From JAVBLW01 sp031553215 (lineage in GTDB: Bacteria > Bacillota_I > Bacilli_A > Acholeplasmatales > Anaeroplasmataceae), in contig JAVBLW010000005.1 of NCBI GenBank assembly GCA_031553215.1, positions 62,001-126,000 of the forward strand: a DNA stretch of 64,000 nt. The letters are read 5' to 3'. Of the stretch, positions 1 through 8,311 are shown in pieces. The stretch's first letter is position 1, and each line of letters opens with the position of its first letter. A model generated the notes under the pieces. The model saw only the letters and a list, made by a program, of their open reading frames with translations, was not told the origin of the DNA and did no database searches. Both the position numbers and the translations under genes were made by a program.

Positions 1-36
1 GTGGACACTTATCCTTATTCGCAATCAATGGCATAA
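1..36 (+). CDS. possible 3' end of a plus-strand gene (partial)
   Basis: Frame 1 is open from the window edge and ends in TAA at 34-36, giving a tail that reads VDTYPYSQSMA. The following 50 bases up to the convergent PAP2 gene hold no recognisable element. Eleven residues are not enough to name a family. It could equally be chance open frame. Confidence 0.2.
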   Translation: MDTYPYSQSMA

Positions 37-86
37 TCATCACTCATTTCTAAGGTAATTATCTCATATTATTAATAAGATGTAAA

Positions 87-710
87 TCAAGATGCTTGAA
101 CTTTATCATAGATATAACTTACACAAATAACAAAAATTCCACCAAGTAAATATCCTCCTGTAACATCAGTTAAAAAATGCATTCCCAAAATAATTCTAGA
201 TAATCCTACTATCAATATTAAACTAGCAAGAATACCACAAATAATAATTTTATTTATTTTCTTATATTTACTTCTACATATAATATATATAAGAAAACCG
301 TATACAAAGAAAGCTGTTATAGAATGACCACTGGGGAAAGATGACGATGTTTCAGTCATTTGTCTCATTGACAAATCAGGCCTATCTCGTTGAATAATTA
401 ATTTAATAATTGAATTCACAATGTATGTTGCAATTGTACCACTAGCTAAAATAATAAATTTATAATTAAATTTAAATATTATGCCCGCTAATAATATCAC
501 GGCACCAACAATATATAAATAACCAAATTCAGTTATTAACCTAAAGAAATAATAGCCAAAACTTCCCTTACTACCTCTTGTATCATAAACCTTATCCATA
601 ATTGCCTTATCAAAATTATTAAGGATATCTAGATTAACTAATATAGTAAGTAATAAAAATAAAGCAACTAATACAATAAGTATTATGTTTTTTCTTTTAA
701 TAGTTATCAA
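87..710 (-). CDS. PAP2 family membrane phosphatase
   Basis: A 207-residue integral membrane phosphatase of the PAP2 (type 2 phosphatidic acid phosphatase) superfamily, which removes phosphate from lipid or isoprenoid phosphates at the membrane surface. All three signature motifs are visible: K103 with R110-P111 (KxxxxxxRP), PSGH at 126-129, and S171-R172 with H178 and D182 (SRxxxxxHxxxD). About five to six hydrophobic segments surround them. Length fits the short bacterial members such as undecaprenyl-pyrophosphate phosphatases of the BcrC/PgpB type, but the substrate cannot be read from sequence. It is the last gene of a three-gene minus-strand operon and its start overlaps the end of the 115-residue gene by 14 bases, suggesting translational coupling. 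Confidence 0.85.
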   Translation of the reverse strand: MITIKRKNIILIVLVALFLLLTILVNLDILNNFDKAIMDKVYDTRGSKGSFGYYFFRLITEFGYLYIVGAVILLAGIIFKFNYKFIILASGTIATYIVNSIIKLIIQRDRPDLSMRQMTETSSSFPSGHSITAFFVYGFLIYIICRSKYKKINKIIICGILASLILIVGLSRIILGMHFLTDVTGGYLLGGIFVICVSYIYDKVQAS

Positions 711-1044
711 CTCTCTTTAGTTTGAAAACAGTGCTTTCTGGATCGCTATCATCAATCTCAAAACTATCTAATAGCATTCCTACAAGTTCTAGTTCACTTG
801 ATGAATCACTTTCACCCATTAATTCCCAACCATATTCTTCATATTCTAATTCTTTCACATCACCAACACGATCAGTAATTCTCTCAATCAGTTTTTTTGA
901 ACATTTTTGGGTCTTGATTATAATATCCAAATTATTTTCATTTCTATTTATATCTATGTTTAGGGTATTTACATCATGTTTCATTAAATACAAAATGAAT
1001 TCATGAATGATTTTAGTACCCTTCTTTAATTCATGTAAACTCAT
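697..1044 (-). CDS. small acidic hypothetical protein (DUF1576 neighbour)
   Basis: A 115-residue soluble acidic protein with no signal peptide or membrane segment. I do not recognise a named domain. The N-terminal half alternates helix and beta-like segments and the C-terminal third is rich in Asp, Glu and Ser. A GGAG ribosome binding site lies 7 bases before the ATG, supporting this start. It begins 1 base after the stop of the DUF1576 membrane protein and overlaps the PAP2 gene, so the three are probably co-translated. A regulatory or accessory role for the membrane protein is only an inference from position. A plus-strand frame over the same bases is Ser-rich and has no ribosome binding site, so the minus strand is preferred. 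Confidence 0.65.
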   Translation of the reverse strand: MSLHELKKGTKIIHEFILYLMKHDVNTLNIDINRNENNLDIIIKTQKCSKKLIERITDRVGDVKELEYEEYGWELMGESDSSSELELVGMLLDSFEIDDSDPESTVFKLKRVDNY

Positions 1045-1045
1045 A

Positions 1046-2293
1046 TCAATTCTCCTTTTTAAAAGCCTCTAATACCGATACGACGATACATGCAACAAAT
1101 CCCGAGGCAAAACCATTATTATATAAATCAAATCCACCCTGCATTTCTAATGCTAAAGGTGCAAACATTACGTGAATAAAACCAGCAAATAGACCAGCAA
1201 ACATTCCATATTTACCAGCAATCGGTGCTAATCCCGATACAAAGAAGATTGATAACATTACTGAAGTTGAATCAAAATCTCTGAGATTTGTGACCAATAC
1301 TGAAAGAATTGCTCCTAGCATAACAGAGAACATATTTCTTAAATGTAATCCTGATGAAGCAAATCCTAGAACTGCTAATATTGTTCCAAATATTGCACCA
1401 TTTATTCTAACACCAAGGATTAATAAAATTATAGTGAAAAGTATTCCTAGTATTCCAAAGTTCAAAATTACTGTATCTCTTCCAAAATCCCTAATAAAAT
1501 CACTAACTAATCTACCAGATTTTTTCATCAATTTAAAATATCTCTTTATAGTTCCTCTATCTAAAGCAATTGCCGTAATTATAGAAGCTACAGATACAAA
1601 AATTAGGATACCCAATAATAAATAATGATAATCATCACATACAATCATTACTGTATCAGCGTCCAATTTAAAAGTGGTAAATATACCATAGAATAATACG
1701 GATACTATACCTAGAGCAAATCCTGTATTATATATATCATAACCCTGATGAAATTTAATGGTATGATTAGCTAATGGAGTAATTATCAAACCAGCTATAA
1801 CTCCACATACGATTCCAAGTGGAATTCCATAGTATAAAGGAAATCCAAATCCAAATATACAATAACTGACAAGTGGTGAAATACCTGTCGAAAATAGCAA
1901 TGTTACTATCAAGTTTTTAAATGCTATCTTTTTTATCCTTGAAAATAAATATATACCAAAATAAATCGGCAATGTATTTATAATGTTTTTTCCAAAAAAT
2001 GAAAATCCTAAAATACAAACTAACCCAGAAAATATAATTCCCGTTATTCTTAAATCTAATATTCTAATAATAATTAAATTAAAAATGGTAACTGTTGCTA
2101 CATTAAAAAGCGTTGCACCCAGTCCACCAACTGCAATATAATCAGTAACTAAAATACTAGAACACGTTAATATCTTGTAATAACCCTTAAATACATCTAC
2201 AGGTTTATCAACAAGAAAGGCTCCAACCAAAAATATTATTACTAATAGAGGCAAGAACATACTTTTTTTACAATAAATCAAAATCCGTCTCAT
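1046..2293 (-). CDS. DUF1576 family polytopic membrane protein
   Basis: A 415-residue protein with roughly ten to twelve hydrophobic segments, matching my recollection of the DUF1576 family of Firmicutes membrane proteins of unknown function. It shows an internal duplication: a block near residues 150-205 (PLANHTIKFHQGYDIYNTGFA) is echoed near 355-405 (PLALEMQGGFDLYNNGFASG), so the fold is likely two inverted or tandem membrane halves, as in many transporters. The conserved G-x-D-x-Y-N-x-G-F-A element in each half would be a natural place for a substrate or ion site. It heads an operon with the small acidic gene and a PAP2 phosphatase. The transported substrate, if any, is unknown. Confidence 0.75.
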   Translation of the reverse strand: MRRILIYCKKSMFLPLLVIIFLVGAFLVDKPVDVFKGYYKILTCSSILVTDYIAVGGLGATLFNVATVTIFNLIIIRILDLRITGIIFSGLVCILGFSFFGKNIINTLPIYFGIYLFSRIKKIAFKNLIVTLLFSTGISPLVSYCIFGFGFPLYYGIPLGIVCGVIAGLIITPLANHTIKFHQGYDIYNTGFALGIVSVLFYGIFTTFKLDADTVMIVCDDYHYLLLGILIFVSVASIITAIALDRGTIKRYFKLMKKSGRLVSDFIRDFGRDTVILNFGILGILFTIILLILGVRINGAIFGTILAVLGFASSGLHLRNMFSVMLGAILSVLVTNLRDFDSTSVMLSIFFVSGLAPIAGKYGMFAGLFAGFIHVMFAPLALEMQGGFDLYNNGFASGFVACIVVSVLEAFKKEN

Positions 2294-2338
2294 ATAGTTA
2301 TCCTTTCGTGATAATTAATTTTAACAAAAAACAACATA

Positions 2339-2370
2339 AAAAAAAAGATATTTTTTTGAAATATCTTTCC
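2339..2370 (-). terminator. intrinsic terminator after the epimerase gene
   Basis: On the minus strand an AAAGATAT/ATATCTTT stem separated by about 9 bases is followed by a U-run, immediately downstream of the epimerase gene stop. Confidence 0.65.
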
Positions 2371-2375
2371 ATTTT

Positions 2376-3365
2376 TTATTTATTTCTTAATACGTCTCTA
2401 AATTTAAGATATTTATCAACTAAATCATCTTCCATTTTCATTTTTTCTTCATCAATAATCTTTGTTTCATTGAAGTAATCAACTAATAACTTAACACCTT
2501 TTGCTAAATCATACTCTGGTTTAAACTCAGGAAAATCTTTAAAAAATTCTTCCATCGAAAAATAAGCAATATGTTTCTTTTCTAAATTAATATGATCAAA
2601 TATCTCACTATATTCTAATAGTAGTTCACTTGGTAAATGATAAAGTGTTATAGGCTTATTTAAATACTTTGCCATCTCTAAATATAAATCATCTACACAC
2701 TGGAAATTCCCATTATTCATATGATAGGTTTTTGAATATGCTCTTTCATCAAGTGCACATAATACAATACCAGCTGCAACATCTGGCGCAAAAGAATAGT
2801 TCATAGGATTTAATCCATCACCAAAGCTTATAATAGGCATATCATTTTCAATTCTATATATAAGATTATAATTTTGACGCAACACTCCAACATTTTTGCA
2901 ACCATATCCAAAGGTTAATGATGGACGTATTAACGTAATATTCATTTCATCCATCTTTGAATTAAAAAACTTTTCTATATTAGCCTTATCGTATCCGTAT
3001 GGAAAATCATTTGTTTCCCATAATGGTGCATCTATATTAACAGGACAAGAACGTAATGGCCTTCTATATGCCGCGACACTTGATATAACAATTAAATGCT
3101 TGCATCTTTCTTTATAAACTTCATAATCAAATATCGCATCAGTTAATTTATAACAAATCATATCAATAACACAATCAAAAGATAAATTTTTTATTTCATC
3201 ATAATATCTTTCTTTATCTTTAATATCACAAATAATCGTTTTAACACCTTGATGAACACTTCTTAAACCTCTATTTATTACTGTTACATCGTGTTTTAAA
3301 TCAATTAATTTTTTTGTTACTTCATTAGAAATATTTCCTGTTCCTCCAACAACTAGTACTTTCAA
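2376..3365 (-). CDS. NAD-dependent epimerase/dehydratase family protein
   Basis: A 329-residue extended SDR (atypical type) protein. The N-terminal Rossmann motif GGTGNIS (residues 7-13) follows a beta strand and binds NAD(P); a second strand ends in ICDIKD. The mid-region has the usual strand IVISSVAAYRRP and a Y-x-x-x-K-like element (YGYDKANIEKF) that can serve as catalytic Tyr/Lys. Members act on nucleotide sugars or as non-catalytic NAD sensors; the substrate cannot be deduced. Its ATG overlaps the stop of the upstream 258-residue membrane protein by 4 bases, so the two are probably one transcript, and a hairpin terminator follows. The unusual second-motif spacing suggests the mRNA-binding/isoflavone-reductase-like branch rather than GalE itself. 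Confidence 0.8.
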   Translation of the reverse strand: MKVLVVGGTGNISNEVTKKLIDLKHDVTVINRGLRSVHQGVKTIICDIKDKERYYDEIKNLSFDCVIDMICYKLTDAIFDYEVYKERCKHLIVISSVAAYRRPLRSCPVNIDAPLWETNDFPYGYDKANIEKFFNSKMDEMNITLIRPSLTFGYGCKNVGVLRQNYNLIYRIENDMPIISFGDGLNPMNYSFAPDVAAGIVLCALDERAYSKTYHMNNGNFQCVDDLYLEMAKYLNKPITLYHLPSELLLEYSEIFDHINLEKKHIAYFSMEEFFKDFPEFKPEYDLAKGVKLLVDYFNETKIIDEEKMKMEDDLVDKYLKFRDVLRNK

Positions 3366-4138
3366 TCTTTATCAACTCCTACTGTCACAAGTTCATTTGC
3401 CATTTCCAAATCCATTGGCACTTTACTTAAATCTTCATTGTATCTTTTTGTAACAAATAAGAATATTGCATACATTGCAGGTATTCCCATGTTTGTCTCA
3501 ATAAGTGAATTTACAATTAAAGTTTCTAATCCACCCGTTCTAATTCCACTTATTTTTAAAGCGAATTCCCAACCGAATTGAACTAATACTCCTATAGTTA
3601 ATAACCATATAATATTTATTTTTTTCTCCTTTGGACTATTCATATTCTTCCATATCACAATTCCATATGAAACAACTAAAAATAATGCCATAAATCCATG
3701 ATATTGATTAGTAGTTCTCGAAATAGTTACGGTGTCAAAATTTCCACCCATTGATTTACCAGCTATTCCTAGTGTAATCCATGCAATAATAATAAAACTT
3801 ACCCATTCTACTAGATGTTCATCTTTTCTAAACCATAACCATATCATGACAAAGTTGGTAAATCCATAGCTCATAGATAACCAAAATAAGAAAACCGCAT
3901 AATTTCCCCATAATGAATTCGTTGACTCTACTACCCTAGCATCCATAATCAAATAGAAAATTCCATAGTCCACAAGAAAATATAAAACACCACCGATTAA
4001 TCCGTATATCAACGCTAAATATCTCTTTGTTTTGAATAACATAACTCCTAAGGCAACTAAAAATATAATATCAAAATAAATATTTAAAGTAGTTAATTGC
4101 CTTCCAGGAATAATTTCTGCCATCATTGTATTAAACAT
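3362..4138 (-). CDS. uncharacterised polytopic membrane protein
   Basis: A 258-residue integral membrane protein with about seven hydrophobic stretches (roughly 20-38, 42-62, 80-100, 112-128, 148-165, 178-195 and 215-235) and short loops rich in Trp and Tyr. I do not recognise a family. It ends with TGA, which overlaps the ATG of the downstream epimerase gene, showing translational coupling and also that UGA is a stop codon in this organism. There is no signal peptide cleavage site. The partnership with an SDR enzyme suggests a role in cell-envelope glycan or lipid metabolism, but that rests only on position. Confidence 0.7.
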   Translation of the reverse strand: MFNTMMAEIIPGRQLTTLNIYFDIIFLVALGVMLFKTKRYLALIYGLIGGVLYFLVDYGIFYLIMDARVVESTNSLWGNYAVFLFWLSMSYGFTNFVMIWLWFRKDEHLVEWVSFIIIAWITLGIAGKSMGGNFDTVTISRTTNQYHGFMALFLVVSYGIVIWKNMNSPKEKKINIIWLLTIGVLVQFGWEFALKISGIRTGGLETLIVNSLIETNMGIPAMYAIFLFVTKRYNEDLSKVPMDLEMANELVTVGVDKD

Positions 4139-4199
4139 ATTTTTTCACTCCTAAATAAAAGTCTTACTTCTATTTTAATACTTTTCAGAAAATAATCAA

Positions 4200-4228
4200 G
4201 AAAAATAGGTGGCATTAAGCCACCTATC
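4200..4228 (-). terminator. purC intrinsic terminator
   Basis: A perfect 9-bp stem ATAGGTGGC/GCCACCTAT with a 5-base loop sits just after the purC stop. On the minus strand it is followed by UUUUU. Confidence 0.85.
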
Positions 4229-4231
4229 AAA

Positions 4232-4915
4232 TTATTTATTTAAAATGATTTTTGTTAATTCAACTGGATCAACAATTTTTCCATCTTTATAAACACGCAT
4301 ATTTCCACTAGCAATTTCATCAATTAAAATAACTTCATCTTTATTATATCCAAATTCAAATTTGATATCATATAAATCTAAACCTTTTTTCTTTAATTCT
4401 CTTGCTACAATTTTTGTAATTTTTAATGTTTGTTCTTTCATGCTATCATACATTTCTGCACTCATGATTCCTAAAGTAACTAAACCATCTTTTGTTACTA
4501 ATGGATCTCCTAAAGCATCATTTTTAAAAGTAGTTTCAACATATCCACCTTCAATTGGTGTACCATCAGCGATATATTGTCCATAGCGACGTACAAAACT
4601 ACCTGTAGCAACTAAACGGCAGATTACTTCCAATCCTTGACCGAATACTGTAGCTGGTAATACTTCCATTGTTGCTTCTTCAACATTAGCACTTACATAG
4701 TGAGTTTTAACTCCCTCTTCTTTTAAAACTTCAAAGAATAAGATTGAAGTTTCAAGATTTGCTCTTCCGATTCCCTCGATAGTTAATCCAACAGTATTTT
4801 CTCCTGGATCGAACACTCCGTCTTTACCAGTGCAATCATCTTTAAATTTTAATAATACATTTCCATTGTCTAATTGAAATACATCTTTTGTTTTTCCTGC
4901 ATATACTTTTTTCAT
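4232..4915 (-). CDS. purC: phosphoribosylaminoimidazole-succinocarboxamide synthase (SAICAR synthetase)
   Basis: A 227-residue enzyme of de novo purine synthesis that joins CAIR and aspartate with ATP to give SAICAR. Family hallmarks are visible: the N-terminal [10 protein letters not shown] element, the [16 protein letters not shown] block, and the C-terminal DIKFEFGY...[12 protein letters not shown] metal and nucleotide region. Length is typical of bacterial PurC. I place the start at 4915 rather than at an in-frame ATG six codons upstream, because AAGGAG lies 8 bases before 4915 and would be inside the longer reading. No other pur gene is present, so purC stands alone between terminators. 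The 220-base upstream region has a candidate TTGCGA-18-TATAAT promoter and an AT-rich leader. Confidence 0.93.
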   Translation of the reverse strand: MKKVYAGKTKDVFQLDNGNVLLKFKDDCTGKDGVFDPGENTVGLTIEGIGRANLETSILFFEVLKEEGVKTHYVSANVEEATMEVLPATVFGQGLEVICRLVATGSFVRRYGQYIADGTPIEGGYVETTFKNDALGDPLVTKDGLVTLGIMSAEMYDSMKEQTLKITKIVARELKKKGLDLYDIKFEFGYNKDEVILIDEIASGNMRVYKDGKIVDPVELTKIILNK

Positions 4916-5161
4916 ACTATTATCTCCTTGCAAATATATTAAAATTATAACATACTAAATCTTATAAAAAAATATTTTTTGACATAAAAATGCCCGTTTT
5001 TGAATATTATACGAAAAAAAGCAAGTATTTCGCAAATATTATTCATTTTTGTATGTTTCATTTACTTCCGAATAGATTTTATAATTTTTTTTTATTTTAA
5101 AACACTCTATCTTTCATAAGAAAAACGTAGTAAGATATGATCATATGAAAGGATGAAAAAA

Positions 5162-5533
5162 ATGATTAAAAATAAAGAAGAATATCTGAGTAGTTTAAAC
5201 GAAATAGAATTATCATGGGTAAATGAATTTATTGATTATATTGATACAAATTACCAGTTCCTTACCATTACTATATTTAGGCAATTACCGATGTATAAAT
5301 TTTACGATAGCTATTTAAAAGGGTACATCCTTTTATCAACTAATAAAAATGAATTTGTAATTCACACTTTATATTTTGATATTATTGAAAATATGAAGAA
5401 TATCCTACCAAATGCAAAATTTGGTAAAGGTTGTGTAAAAGTTAAGTTTAAAGATATTTACGCCAAACCTTACTTAAAACAAATGATTGACACAATAATC
5501 ATTAAATACAAGAAACAAGACTTACTTTTGTAG
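5162..5533 (+). CDS. DUF1801-like small cytosolic protein
   Basis: A 123-residue soluble protein. The order of elements (a helix, the strand IFRQLPMYKF, the strand GYILLSTNKNEFVIHTLYF, then a helix and KFGKGCVKVKF) resembles the YdhG/DUF1801 fold, called iron-chaperone-like in some databases; this is fold-level recognition only. The start is set at 5162, three codons inside the longest frame, because AAAGG lies 8 bases upstream of it and directly abuts the earlier ATG. It runs convergently into the FAD-Rieske oxidoreductase gene and their 3' ends overlap by 12 bases, so the two coding regions share their tails on opposite strands. It is one of few plus-strand genes here. Confidence 0.65.
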   Translation: MIKNKEEYLSSLNEIELSWVNEFIDYIDTNYQFLTITIFRQLPMYKFYDSYLKGYILLSTNKNEFVIHTLYFDIIENMKNILPNAKFGKGCVKVKFKDIYAKPYLKQMIDTIIIKYKKQDLLL

Positions 5534-6871
5534 GTCTTGTTTTTGTTTCTTAGCAGGAGTTTCTAAAATTTTTCCATCCTTTGTTATTCTAGAGCCGTGA
5601 CACGGACAATCAAAAGTCCCCTCTTCTTTATTAAAATTCATCTTACATTTTAAATGTGGACAACTTGGTTTATTTAATTTAAATATACCTAACATATAAT
5701 TATATATGTCTTCAACATTATATTTTACTAAATTCATCCATGCAACACATGGTTTTATCCTTTGGGGACTATATATTTCACTTGCCTCATTATTTACCTT
5801 TAATATCAAATCACAAATAATTCTACCCGCAATATTAGAATTAGTCATTCCCCATTTACCGAACCCCGTAATAACATACATATTTTCGCTTCTTCTATTA
5901 TACTTTCCTATATACGGTAAATGATCCAATGTTATTGGATCCTGAGCAGACCAATACGTGTATACTTCTAATTCATTATTATCTTTTATTATTTGATTAT
6001 AATGTTCTTTCTTGCTTTCCTTACCACATTTATGATCTCTTCCACCAACTAACAAAAGATCCTCATACTTTCTATATGTATAACCATCTTTATCAATCAC
6101 ATTTAGCATACCATTAAAATCCCTATCATAATTAAATGCTACTGTATATGATCTATCTTGATACTTTTTCAATGAATAAAATCCACCAAGTTCTTTAATT
6201 GGGTTATGGGTTGCGATAACTACTTTTTCAAAAGTAATCTTATAATCCTCTGTTAAAACATAATCATCTTTTATTTTGATTACCCTAGTGTTTTCATATA
6301 TTATAGATCCTTTTTCCGTAATTATCTTTGCTAATCCGACCATATATTTCATAGGATTAAAATGCATTTGTTCTTCTAAACAAATACCTAATTTATATGG
6401 AATGAAAAGTTCTTCATCCTTTACTAATCTAGATTCTATTTCTAGGGTTTTATACGCTTTATATTCTTTTTCTAGGACCTTTGTTCCTTTTTCAGTATTA
6501 GTAAGCAAATAAGACTTTGATACTTCTAAATCGCATTCTAACCCGTTTTCATCAACTATCCTCTTTATCTCTTTAATAGCTTTAATATTTTCTTTTGCAA
6601 TAATCTTAGTTTTACTTAATCCGAAATATTTTAGATACTTATAATAAACCGCATCATGTTGCAATGTAATATGAGCAGTTGTATGTCCGCTTGTTCCATG
6701 ACCTATTCTATTGGCATCTATAACCACAACTTTTTTATTAGCTTTACTTAAATAATAAGCAGTTGTTAAACCAGATAGTCCAGCCCCAATTATCAAAATA
6801 TCACAATTTATATCTTCCTCTAATTTTAATGCTTCATAATCTGTTTCTAACCATAATGATTTACTAGTCAT
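5522..6871 (-). CDS. FAD-dependent oxidoreductase with C-terminal Rieske domain
   Basis: A 449-residue two-domain protein. The N-terminus carries the FAD-binding Rossmann motif of the DAO (glycine/D-amino acid oxidase) family (GAGLSG around residues 29-34, then an acidic strand VVVIDANRIGHGTSGHTT). The C-terminal 65 residues hold a Rieske 2Fe-2S cluster motif: CPHLKC followed about 16 residues later by CPCHGS, giving the two Cys and two His ligands. Close relatives in Firmicutes are annotated FAD-dependent oxidoreductase/Rieske protein, with unknown substrate; electron transfer between cluster and flavin is the likely role. The 3' end overlaps the plus-strand DUF1801-like gene by 12 bases. 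It starts 61 bases from the divergent tocopherol-cyclase-like gene, so the two may share a regulatory region. Confidence 0.87.
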   Translation of the reverse strand: MTSKSLWLETDYEALKLEEDINCDILIIGAGLSGLTTAYYLSKANKKVVVIDANRIGHGTSGHTTAHITLQHDAVYYKYLKYFGLSKTKIIAKENIKAIKEIKRIVDENGLECDLEVSKSYLLTNTEKGTKVLEKEYKAYKTLEIESRLVKDEELFIPYKLGICLEEQMHFNPMKYMVGLAKIITEKGSIIYENTRVIKIKDDYVLTEDYKITFEKVVIATHNPIKELGGFYSLKKYQDRSYTVAFNYDRDFNGMLNVIDKDGYTYRKYEDLLLVGGRDHKCGKESKKEHYNQIIKDNNELEVYTYWSAQDPITLDHLPYIGKYNRRSENMYVITGFGKWGMTNSNIAGRIICDLILKVNNEASEIYSPQRIKPCVAWMNLVKYNVEDIYNYMLGIFKLNKPSCPHLKCKMNFNKEEGTFDCPCHGSRITKDGKILETPAKKQKQDLQK

Positions 6872-6932
6872 TTTTTCACCACCTTTTTAATAGTATTTAA
6901 TATATTAGAAAAATTAATCAGGAGAATGATAA

Positions 6933-7814
6933 ATGAGAAATTTAGATGCATTTCAAGGAAATTTAAAAAAGAAGAAATATTTTGAAGGTTATTATTATAA
7001 AATTAGTCAAGATGACTTTGTAATTAGTTTTATTGTTGGAGTAGTATTAGGAAATGATTCACATTCATTTATTCAAATATTAGAAAATAACAAATCTATT
7101 TATCTAAGATATCCATTAGAAGCTTTCCAATATAAAAAGAATAAGTTCAAAGTTAAAATAGAAAACAATATCTTTACTGATAAATATATTAATCTAGATA
7201 TCGATGATGAAAAAATAAAAATTAAAACATTTTTATCATTCTTTGATATTATAAAACCTAAAAAAAGCATTATGGGTCCATTTAGATATTTTCCATTTAT
7301 GGAATGTAAACATCATATAGTGCACTTAACAAGTAAATCCAGCGGAATTGTTAATCTTAATGATACTACAATTATTTTAAAGAATGCAAAAAGTTATATT
7401 GAAAAAGACTATGGAAAATCATTCCCTAAGCAATATACTTGGATACAAGGAAATGATATTGATCAACCATTTATGCTATCAATCGCAAGAATTCCATATT
7501 TAGGAATTAAATTTCAAGGAATTATTTCTATTATAAAATATAATAATAGATTCATAAATATTTCAACGTATAATGGCGCTGAAATAGTTAGATCAAATAA
7601 AGAGCAAGTAATAATATTAAATAGAAAATATACGCTGATTTTAACTGTATTAAGTCATGACGACGCACCACTAATGGCACCAATTGATGCTAATATGGAA
7701 AAAGAAATATTTGAAAGTAATAATGCAAAAATAAATATTCTACTAAAGGATAAGAATGATAAAACTTTATTTCAAGAAACTTGTTCTAATTGTGGATTTG
7801 AATATGTCGAATAA
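6933..7814 (+). CDS. tocopherol cyclase-like (VTE1-related) protein
   Basis: A 293-residue protein resembling the bacterial relatives of plant tocopherol cyclase. The diagnostic pieces are the N-terminal YFEGYYYKI element (family form FEGWYFK), a conserved GPFRYFPFMECKHHIV block, and the YGKSFPKQYTWIQGN motif in the middle. It has no signal peptide or membrane segment. There is no tocopherol pathway in sight, and in Firmicutes such proteins are of unknown function; a beta-barrel lipid- or small-molecule-binding role is a guess. GGAG lies 8 bases before the ATG. The gene ends 2 bases from the convergent HIT gene and a hairpin with a T-run overlaps the HIT stop region. Confidence 0.75.
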   Translation: MRNLDAFQGNLKKKKYFEGYYYKISQDDFVISFIVGVVLGNDSHSFIQILENNKSIYLRYPLEAFQYKKNKFKVKIENNIFTDKYINLDIDDEKIKIKTFLSFFDIIKPKKSIMGPFRYFPFMECKHHIVHLTSKSSGIVNLNDTTIILKNAKSYIEKDYGKSFPKQYTWIQGNDIDQPFMLSIARIPYLGIKFQGIISIIKYNNRFINISTYNGAEIVRSNKEQVIILNRKYTLILTVLSHDDAPLMAPIDANMEKEIFESNNAKINILLKDKNDKTLFQETCSNCGFEYVE

Positions 7815-7836
7815 TATTATTCGGCATTTTTTATTT
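7806..7836 (+). terminator. terminator of the tocopherol cyclase-like gene
   Basis: Palindrome CGAATAATATTATTCG (7808-7823) followed by GCATTTTTTATTTT on the plus strand. It overlaps the 3' end of the convergent HIT gene, so the short intergenic space is shared. Confidence 0.6.
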
Positions 7837-8230
7837 TGAGTTTATTATAAATATCATCTAAATCCATTTCTAATTGATCATGGAAAGGCCAAGCCTTAAT
7901 ATTGTCACCATTTTTACGTGGAATAATATGAAAATGTAAATGGAAAACTGATTGTTCGGCAGCACCTTCATTAGCATTCAAGATATTTATTCCATCAAAT
8001 CCACAATCATTAATATAGTAATTGCTGATCAACTTTACAGCACCAACAACATCATTAAGGGTCTCTTCATCGCAATCTAAAATGTTTTTAACGTGCTTTT
8101 TAGGGATTACTAATGTGTGACCATATACATCTTTGGCAATATCTAAAAAAGCTAGAACGCTACTATTCTCATAAATTATTTTCGATGCTATTTCCTTATT
8201 AATTATTTTACAAAAGATACAATTATCCAT
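7817..8230 (-). CDS. hit: HIT family nucleotide hydrolase
   Basis: A 137-residue histidine-triad protein of the Hint/PKCI branch, which hydrolyses purine nucleoside phosphoramidates and adenylylated intermediates. The triad HLHFH at residues 97-101 followed by IIPR is intact, and the N-terminal CIFC pair (C4 and C7) is the zinc-associated motif common in Firmicutes HIT proteins. Length matches the B. subtilis Hit protein. It is a single gene, convergent with the tocopherol-cyclase-like gene and separated from the upstream SPFH gene by an intrinsic terminator. It is expected to be cytosolic. Confidence 0.9.
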   Translation of the reverse strand: MDNCIFCKIINKEIASKIIYENSSVLAFLDIAKDVYGHTLVIPKKHVKNILDCDEETLNDVVGAVKLISNYYINDCGFDGINILNANEGAAEQSVFHLHFHIIPRKNGDNIKAWPFHDQLEMDLDDIYNKLKIKNAE

Positions 8231-8265
8231 TTCATTACCTCCAATGTTTTTACTATTGATTATAG

Positions 8266-8303
8266 CATAAAAAAAGAATGAATTAATTAAAATCCATTCC
8301 TTT
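8266..8303 (-). terminator. terminator of the SPFH gene
   Basis: Minus-strand stem GGAATG/CATTCT with an AT-rich loop, followed by a run of seven U, located between the SPFH stop and the HIT start. Confidence 0.6.
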
Positions 8304-8311
8304 ATCTATTA

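Noticed and set aside
4934..5152. Purine riboswitch or clear PurR box upstream of purC
   Set aside because: Only a partial CCGAA-type element and AT-rich sequence are seen; the purine aptamer core is absent.
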